DNA from: Verrucomicrobiota bacterium
Lineage (GTDB): Bacteria; Verrucomicrobiota; Verrucomicrobiia; Limisphaerales; UBA1096
Assembly: GCA_030749225.1 (NCBI GenBank)
Contig: JASMKO010000025.1
Location: 1 to 64,000 of the forward strand
DNA: 64,000 nucleotides
Reading direction: 5' to 3'
The notes under the pieces are model-generated. The model made no database searches. It had not been told where the DNA came from and saw only the letters and a program-made list of their open reading frames with translations. How positions within the stretch are numbered: the first letter of the stretch is position 1; each line of letters opens with the position of its first letter. Position numbers and translations under genes: made by a program. Below are positions 58,162-64,000 of the stretch, in pieces.

Positions 58162-59370
58162 ATGTTGTCGCTGGAAGAAGCTGTTGGCCGGTCGCTTTTG
58201 GCTGTGCCGTTGCTCGGCACCGAGACTGTCCCCCTGGCCGACACCGCGGGGCGGTTTGCCGCCGTCGACGCGAACGCCAACGTGGCGCTGCCGGGTTTTG
58301 ACAACTCCGCAATGGATGGCTACGCGGTCCGAAGCCGCGATCTGCATGGTGCCACTACTAAATCGCCGGTCGCGTTGAGTTGCATTGGCGTGATCCCGGC
58401 CGGAACCGAATCGGCCGGCACGGTCGATGAAGGCACCTGCATGAGGATTTTCACCGGATCACCCATCCCAGCCGGCGCCGATACCGTGATCATGCAGGAG
58501 GATTGCCGTGCAGATCCCGGCGATGAACGCACAGTTCGTTGCAACGACTCGGTCAGGCCGTGGGAGAATGTCCGGCTCAAGGGCGAGGACATCCGCGAAG
58601 GCGACACGGTAGTTGCCGCGGGCACTCGCCTGACGGCTGGAACGATTGGGCTACTGGCCGCAACCGGGCACGGTTCGCTTGAAGTGGGGCTCCAGCCGAA
58701 GGTCGGCCTTGTGGCCACCGGCAGCGAACTGATCGAGCCGCCCGACGACCTTCAACCCGGCGAGATTTACGAGAGCAATCGCACCATGCTGGCCTCGCTC
58801 GTTGCCCGGGCAAACGGGCTGCCAACCCGGTACCCCATCGTGCCGGACTCGCTTGAGGCAACAGTGGATGCACTGGAGCGGGCATTCGCGGAAAATGACG
58901 CGGTGGTGACCTCCGGCGGGGTGTCGGTGGGCGACCATGACCATGTGAGGCCAGCAATCGAGCAGCTCGGCGGAGCGCTCGATTTCTGGCAGGTCGCCGT
59001 CAAGCCAGGCAAGCCGTTTGTGCTAGGCCAAGCCGGCGGCAAGCCGCTGTTCGGCCTGCCGGGAAACCCGGTCTCGGCACTCGTCACGTTTCTACTTCTG
59101 GTTCGGCCCGCCCTGTTGAAAATGCAGGGCGCCACCGAGTGGGGCTTGGCCAAGCGGCCGGGGCTGCTGGCGGAGGCATTGGCCAACCGGGGCGACCGGC
59201 GGCATTTCGTGCGGGTGACGCACGATGCAGATGGGCTGGTTCGGAGCGCCGGCGGGCAGCGTTCGCACATGCTGCGCAGCTTGGCCAAAGCGAACGGCTT
59301 TGTCGATCTGCCCCCTGATTCCCGCCTGGCCAAAGGCGACCCGGTGGAGGTGCTGCTGATTGACGACTAA
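58162..59370 (+). CDS. moeA: Molybdopterin molybdenumtransferase
   Basis: ALPGFDNSAMDGYAVRS; IFTGSPIPAGADTVIMQED; VVTSGGVSVGDHD; GLPGNPVSALVTF. Confidence 0.95.
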   Translation: MLSLEEAVGRSLLAVPLLGTETVPLADTAGRFAAVDANANVALPGFDNSAMDGYAVRSRDLHGATTKSPVALSCIGVIPAGTESAGTVDEGTCMRIFTGSPIPAGADTVIMQEDCRADPGDERTVRCNDSVRPWENVRLKGEDIREGDTVVAAGTRLTAGTIGLLAATGHGSLEVGLQPKVGLVATGSELIEPPDDLQPGEIYESNRTMLASLVARANGLPTRYPIVPDSLEATVDALERAFAENDAVVTSGGVSVGDHDHVRPAIEQLGGALDFWQVAVKPGKPFVLGQAGGKPLFGLPGNPVSALVTFLLLVRPALLKMQGATEWGLAKRPGLLAEALANRGDRRHFVRVTHDADGLVRSAGGQRSHMLRSLAKANGFVDLPPDSRLAKGDPVEVLLIDD

Positions 59371-59757
59371 TCAGTCGGCGTCTTGCCGAAGTTGATCGAG
59401 CTTGGACTTGGCGGCGGCGCGCTTGGCCTCCTCGTCGCGGATCACGTCTTCGAGGGACCGGGAAACACAGTCTGCCATTAGCTGTGCCGGGGTTTTGCCG
59501 GTCGCCTCCGAAGCGGCCTCAATTAGTTCAGTCAACCGCGGAGGCAGCACCCAGTCGATGGAACCAGCCGATTTCTCTGCCTCGCCCTCGGCCGACGACT
59601 CCTCGTCCGGATTCACCACGTTGCGAATGGCGCTCCGCATGAAGCCAACCATTTGTTTGCCTTCTTTGTCAGCAAATGACTTCATTTCCCGTAGGAGATT
59701 CTTTGGCACCCATGTGTCTTTCTCCTTGATTTCGTCTGGTTTTGGATCTTCCGCCAT
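59371..59757 (-). CDS. Small acidic/coiled protein, possibly ribbon-helix-helix-like, unknown function
   Basis: MAEDPKPDEIKEKDTWVPKNLLREMKSFADKEGKQMVGFMRSAIRNVV...; adjacent to hprK on the same strand. Confidence 0.55.
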   Translation of the reverse strand: MAEDPKPDEIKEKDTWVPKNLLREMKSFADKEGKQMVGFMRSAIRNVVNPDEESSAEGEAEKSAGSIDWVLPPRLTELIEAASEATGKTPAQLMADCVSRSLEDVIRDEEAKRAAAKSKLDQLRQDAD

Positions 59758-59767
59758 GGTGCTGCTG

Positions 59768-60730
59768 TTAAGATTTGGGCGAGGCCATGGTCGCAATCAA
59801 CCGGTCGTTCAGCTCGCGAGCGGGGTTGTACCCGGCGGCGCTCAACTTCGCGTTGAGGGCGGCCACCTCAATCAGTCGGGCCAGATTTCGCCCGGTGCGA
59901 ACCGGGATGCTCACGTGCCGCACCTTAATACCCATGATTTTCATGTAATCCTCATCCATCCCGAGGCGGTCGATGTTCTTGACCTCCTTCCACGCCTTAA
60001 GGGTGACCACCAAGTCGAGGCGCTTCTCAATGCGAATGCTCTTCGCGCCGAACATGGCCGCGACGTTGATGATCCCGATGCCGCGCACCTCCATGTGGTA
60101 GCGGGACAGTTCGGAACTGGTGCCGATGATTTCCCGGCCGTCCAGCAGGGTGATCCGGGTGATATCGTCCGCGACCAGGCTATACCCCCGCTCAATCAAC
60201 TCGAGCACGGTCTCGCTTTTACCGATGCCGCTTTCGCCACGAATGAGCACCCCGATCCCGTGGACGTCCACCATACTCCCGATGAGCGTGTCCCGCGGCG
60301 CGAACAGCAGGTCGAGCTCGATCGTGGCCACGCTCACGAACCGCATTGTCACCATCGGGGTCTGGAGAATGGGCACACTCAGCTCGTTGGCGATCGATTT
60401 CAACTCCCGGTCGATCGGTAAATTTCGCGTGTACACGATGCACGGAATCTTGTACGAACACAGTTTCCGGTAGCTCTTGATGCGATCCCGTATCAGCAGC
60501 GAATTAAGATAGTACGCCTCCGCGTTGCCGATCACCTGGATGCGCTTGTAGGCGATGTACTTGGTGAACCCGGCCAGCGCGAGACTCGGGCGGTTGACCG
60601 TCGGCTCGATGATAGTCCGACCGAGGCCACTCTCCCCGGCGATCAGTTTGAGCCTCAGGTGCTCGGCCTGCTCGGTGAAAAAGCGCTCGGTCGTGATCTT
60701 TTCCCGCTTCCGTTTTTTCTTCGTTGCCAT
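59768..60730 (-). CDS. hprK: HPr kinase/phosphorylase
   Basis: GVLIRGESGIGKSETVLELIERGYSLVADDITRI; GIGIINVAAMFG. Confidence 0.95.
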   Translation of the reverse strand: MATKKKRKREKITTERFFTEQAEHLRLKLIAGESGLGRTIIEPTVNRPSLALAGFTKYIAYKRIQVIGNAEAYYLNSLLIRDRIKSYRKLCSYKIPCIVYTRNLPIDRELKSIANELSVPILQTPMVTMRFVSVATIELDLLFAPRDTLIGSMVDVHGIGVLIRGESGIGKSETVLELIERGYSLVADDITRITLLDGREIIGTSSELSRYHMEVRGIGIINVAAMFGAKSIRIEKRLDLVVTLKAWKEVKNIDRLGMDEDYMKIMGIKVRHVSIPVRTGRNLARLIEVAALNAKLSAAGYNPARELNDRLIATMASPKS

Positions 60731-60731
60731 G

Positions 60732-61454
60732 CTAAAGATTGAAATCGGGGCCGAGGTAAATCTCCCGCGCGGTGGGGTCGTTCACGAGAAACTCCGCCTC
60801 ACCCTCGCAACGGACCTCCCCCTTGTGGATGATATAGGCGCGATCCACCAACTTGAGCGTCTCGCGGACGTTGTGGTCGGTGATCAGGATGCCCATCCGC
60901 CGCTCCTTAAGCTTTCGCAAAATCTTCTGCACCTCATACACGGCGATCGGGTCGATCCCGCTGAAAGGCTCGTCGAGCAGCAGCATCCGCGGGCTGGTCA
61001 CCAGCGCCCGCGTAATCTCCAATCGCCGTTTCTCCCCACCGCTCAGGGTGTATGCCTTGTTCCGGGCGAGGGTGGTCAAGTCGAGTTCCTCGAGCAGCGA
61101 CTTGAGCCTAGCCTTCTGCTCCAGCTTGTCTGAGGTGCAGGTCTCGAGGATGGCAAGGATGTTTTGCTCAACGGTCAGCTTGCGGAACACGGACGGTTCC
61201 TGTGTCAGGTAGCCGATGCCCCGCCTCGCCCGCTGATGCATCGGCAGAGCACCGATCGACTTTCCCTCGAACAGCACCTCTCCCTCATCCGGCCGCACCA
61301 GCCCGACAATCATGTTGAACGAGGTCGTCTTGCCCGCGCCGTTCGGGCCGAGCAGGCCGACAATTTCCCCGGGCGAAACAGAGATAGTTACGCCGTTGAC
61401 CACGCGCCGTTTCTTGTACTCCTTAGCCAAGCCGTTCGCCTCGAGCAGGCTCAT
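60732..61454 (-). CDS. lptB: LPS export ABC transporter ATP-binding protein
   Basis: GLLGPNGAGKTTSFNMIVGLV; LSGGEKRRLEITRALVTSPRMLLLDEPFSGIDPIAV. Confidence 0.95.
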   Translation of the reverse strand: MSLLEANGLAKEYKKRRVVNGVTISVSPGEIVGLLGPNGAGKTTSFNMIVGLVRPDEGEVLFEGKSIGALPMHQRARRGIGYLTQEPSVFRKLTVEQNILAILETCTSDKLEQKARLKSLLEELDLTTLARNKAYTLSGGEKRRLEITRALVTSPRMLLLDEPFSGIDPIAVYEVQKILRKLKERRMGILITDHNVRETLKLVDRAYIIHKGEVRCEGEAEFLVNDPTAREIYLGPDFNL

Positions 61455-63424
61455 GGTTTCGTTGCGTCCTGTTTTTCGGTTCGGCCGCGCATTCTGGCGA
61501 CCATCTTCGGGTTCAGCGTCATCTTCCAAAGGCCGGTGGCCTTGAGTCGCTTGGTTTGCGGGCTGAACACGATCTCCCGACCGCGCAACTCGCCCTCAGC
61601 GGTTTTCAACACCGGGTCGCCGTTCAGGCGCAGCCACCCGGTACGAAGGTTGTAAATCGCCGCTTGGCCAAGCGCAACCCACTCCACACCGTCGCGCTGT
61701 GCCCGAATCTCCAGGCTTGGCCTGCCAGTCAGCCGTACGGTCTCGTCCGACGTGGAGTGGACAAGCCGGTCGCCAGCATACCGTATGACATTTGTGCCGG
61801 TCGTTGCAGCGACCAGTCCGCCGGTTGCATCGAGCGACACCATGCCGGCCGTGCTTGGGTCGATCCCCGCCTCCACCCGTTGCGCCTCCACCCGCAACCC
61901 GTCGTCACCGGTCAACACGACGTTCCCGGCAAACACCGCTGAGTCCAGCCCCTTGGCCTCTACCGCACGCCGGTACTCGAATGAATTGCAAACAACCCAC
62001 AGCGGATCGCCGCCGGGTTCCGCCTTCGCCGCCGGATCGCTCTCGGCGGGCAACAGGAACCGCCCACCTCCCTTGGGACGGGGCAAATGCATCCCCACTT
62101 TTCGGCTCGCGCGAAACACGCCATCGGCCGGGGACAACTCAACCAAGCGCGCCTGACCACGTTGCGTGCCCCAGTTCCACCTTGGCTCGCCCCGAAACCG
62201 GATTGTGTCCTGCGCCATGTCGTAAGCGGCCGTCTGTGCCGTGAGCTGATCATCCCCATGCTCCAGCCGGACGCCAACGGCTGCGTTGACAGATTCCACG
62301 ACACCACCGGTGCCTTTGGCCAAACGGACGTTCAGGAAACTGCACCGCAGCCGGCCTTCGCCGCGGGCCAGCCGTACCGCGCCAATGTATCGCGCAAAGC
62401 CGGTTTGATCCGAAGTCGCGGCCTGGAACAAAAACACGTTGGATCGAATCTCAAGCGGGTGACCATCAACCGTCCCGTCTCCTGACGCGGTAAAGTCCAG
62501 CAGCTCACCTTCCCCCGCGGAATCCGCCGGGAGCTTCATGGCGACCTCCCCCTCAGCGTTCACAGACTGCGACTCGCGGTGGATCATAAGGAGGTTGGAC
62601 CGGCCGGAACGCTCACCCATCGTCCAGCTTGAGTTGCCCTTCAGCACAATCAACCCGGCGGCCAGGTCGTACTCGGCCTGCTCGCTGGTGGTCTTGATTT
62701 GTTCAGACTGCAACACCACGCTGCCATCCGCGCGGATCGTCTGCACCTCCCAGTCGTCCTCCCTCATGCCAACCGCAATCGAGTCACTGCCCAAGTTGCC
62801 GTCGGTGTCCTTGACCAAAACCGTGCCTCGAAATAGCGCTTGGCCCGGCTCGAGATCGAACTGGTCGGACGTGATTCGGAGTGGCTCCGAGACCGGGGTT
62901 TCCCTCTTTTTTTGCGCTTGGCCAGGTGGCCGTCGGCTGAATCGTTTGTCCAGTTTGGCCTCGATGTTGCTCGACACGGACAGGGTTGGCCCGACCAGAT
63001 TACCGGAAAACCCGACGCCTTTGAGCTGCATCTGGCCGTCACCCGTAGCGAGCGAAAGTTCGCCGGGCGATCGGATCGTTTTTTTGTCCTGATCGAAAAG
63101 GCACTCGTTGGAGGTAAACACGAGGTTGGTTTTCCCCCCAGCCGTTACGGTAACCAGCCTCGGATCGGTCAAGGCCATCGTGTCGTCAGCCTGAAACACC
63201 GCCTCGGCGCCGGTGAGGATGGAGATGCGTTGGCCGTCAGCCGATTTTTGCGTGATGCGGAACCGGCCCGTGCTGGCGCCTTCCTGGCCAAACACGCGGC
63301 CTGGCTTGGCGGCCAGAAGACACGCCGCGACAACCGGGATCACCCATGGCGCCTTCGTCAACACGACTGCGGCGAGTGTGAAATCGGAGCGCGCACTTGC
63401 AAAGGTTTTACTGCGCACCATCAA
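61451..63424 (-). CDS. Long LptA/OstA-like periplasmic protein
   Basis: Repeated OstA-like beta units (DGLRVEAQRVEAGIDPSTAGMVSLDATGG..); overlaps lptB start. Confidence 0.7.
   Translation of the reverse strand: MMVRSKTFASARSDFTLAAVVLTKAPWVIPVVAACLLAAKPGRVFGQEGASTGRFRITQKSADGQRISILTGAEAVFQADDTMALTDPRLVTVTAGGKTNLVFTSNECLFDQDKKTIRSPGELSLATGDGQMQLKGVGFSGNLVGPTLSVSSNIEAKLDKRFSRRPPGQAQKKRETPVSEPLRITSDQFDLEPGQALFRGTVLVKDTDGNLGSDSIAVGMREDDWEVQTIRADGSVVLQSEQIKTTSEQAEYDLAAGLIVLKGNSSWTMGERSGRSNLLMIHRESQSVNAEGEVAMKLPADSAGEGELLDFTASGDGTVDGHPLEIRSNVFLFQAATSDQTGFARYIGAVRLARGEGRLRCSFLNVRLAKGTGGVVESVNAAVGVRLEHGDDQLTAQTAAYDMAQDTIRFRGEPRWNWGTQRGQARLVELSPADGVFRASRKVGMHLPRPKGGGRFLLPAESDPAAKAEPGGDPLWVVCNSFEYRRAVEAKGLDSAVFAGNVVLTGDDGLRVEAQRVEAGIDPSTAGMVSLDATGGLVAATTGTNVIRYAGDRLVHSTSDETVRLTGRPSLEIRAQRDGVEWVALGQAAIYNLRTGWLRLNGDPVLKTAEGELRGREIVFSPQTKRLKATGLWKMTLNPKMVARMRGRTEKQDATKP
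61661..61674. repeat. Exact CGCTTGGCCAAGCG palindrome
   Basis: In the LptA-like gene, encodes ALGQA. Confidence 0.98.
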
Positions 63425-63430
63425 AAAAAC

Positions 63431-64000
63431 TCAGTCTTTGGGCGGCAACTGAAACTCGTCCGCGTGGTACGAACTGCGCACCATCGGCCCGCTGACCACG
63501 TACCGGAAGCCCATCTCCCGCGCCTTGGCCCCGTACTCCTCGAACTTGACTGGCAACACGTACTCCGCCACCGGCAAGTGGCACGAACTCGGCTGCAGAT
63601 ATTGGCCCAGCGTCAGGATGTCGCACTTTGCTAGGCGTAAATCCTCCATCGCCCCGAGCAACTCCTCCTCCGTTTCGCCGAGGCCAAGCATCAGGCCGGA
63701 CTTGGTGTAAACGGTGCCGCCGCCCCCCTCCCTAGCCTTGCGCAACACCGAGAGTGACCGGTCGTAAAGAGCACGGGAACGCACGGACAGCGTCAAACGG
63801 CGCACCGTCTCGAGGTTGTGATTGAAAATCTCCGGCTTGGCATCGAGCACTCGTTGCAGCGCCTCCTCCTTTTCGAGAAAATCCGGCACGAGCACCTCGA
63901 TCGCGATGCCGGGATTGCGTCTGCGAACGGCCTTGATGGTGGCTTGAAAATGGCCTGCACCGCCGTCAGTGAGGTCATCCCGGGCAACGGCAGTAATTAC
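63431..64000 (-). CDS. lipA: Lipoyl synthase, C-terminal part (runs off right edge)
   Basis: VLVPDFLEKEEALQRVLDAKPEIFNHNLETVRRL; KSGLMLGLGETEEEL; LTLGQYLQPS..HLPV. Confidence 0.93.
   Translation of the reverse strand, partial: VITAVARDDLTDGGAGHFQATIKAVRRRNPGIAIEVLVPDFLEKEEALQRVLDAKPEIFNHNLETVRRLTLSVRSRALYDRSLSVLRKAREGGGGTVYTKSGLMLGLGETEEELLGAMEDLRLAKCDILTLGQYLQPSSCHLPVAEYVLPVKFEEYGAKAREMGFRYVVSGPMVRSSYHADEFQLPPKD

Noticed and set aside
412-61674. Iterated palindrome as a mobile element (IS/MITE/REP)
   Set aside because: Too short, no target duplications or transposase seen, phase-compatible with coding, and coincident with conserved residues in GroEL and sulfatases.

Overview
64-kb bacterial chromosomal window, gene-dense and GC-rich. 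The gene content (sulfatase cluster, DUF1552/DUF1588-type pair, LPS export genes, Lys-rich H1-like protein) suggests the Planctomycetes/Verrucomicrobia group; this is an inference. Left to right: a partial neutral-ceramidase-like gene absent from the ORF track; six sulfatases plus a concanavalin-like protein on the minus strand; SRP RNA; ankyrin lipoprotein; PhoD-like protein; SSS transporter; LptD; groEL/groES/dnaK; nusA-infB-rbfA-nrnA-truB-ribF; MoxR; ClC; EgtD-like methyltransferase; OYE-family reductase; glucuronyl-hydrolase-like protein; SDR; TIM-barrel isomerase; SIS isomerase; ROK kinase; DUF3500; RNA uracil methyltransferase; a large TPR membrane protein; glycosyltransferase; DUF1552 and DUF1587-1592 proteins; tRNA-Ala(GGC); hisF-hisI-trpE; an H1-like AT-hook protein; ubiE; moeA; hprK-lptB-lptA-like; partial lipA. 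The strongest unexplained signal is a highly iterated palindrome, CGCTTGGCCAAGCG (core CTTGGCCAAG). I count 14 exact 14-bp copies by eye, plus dozens of near copies. They lie in coding DNA (all three frames, on either strand) and in spacers, sometimes in tandem with a 12-bp period. It resembles cyanobacterial HIP1 in behaviour but has a different sequence. Secondary signals: a structured leader RNA before nusA, an intrinsic terminator abutting the hisF start codon, a sulfatase C-terminal remnant, and a chromatin-like protein. All counts are by eye and should be recomputed.
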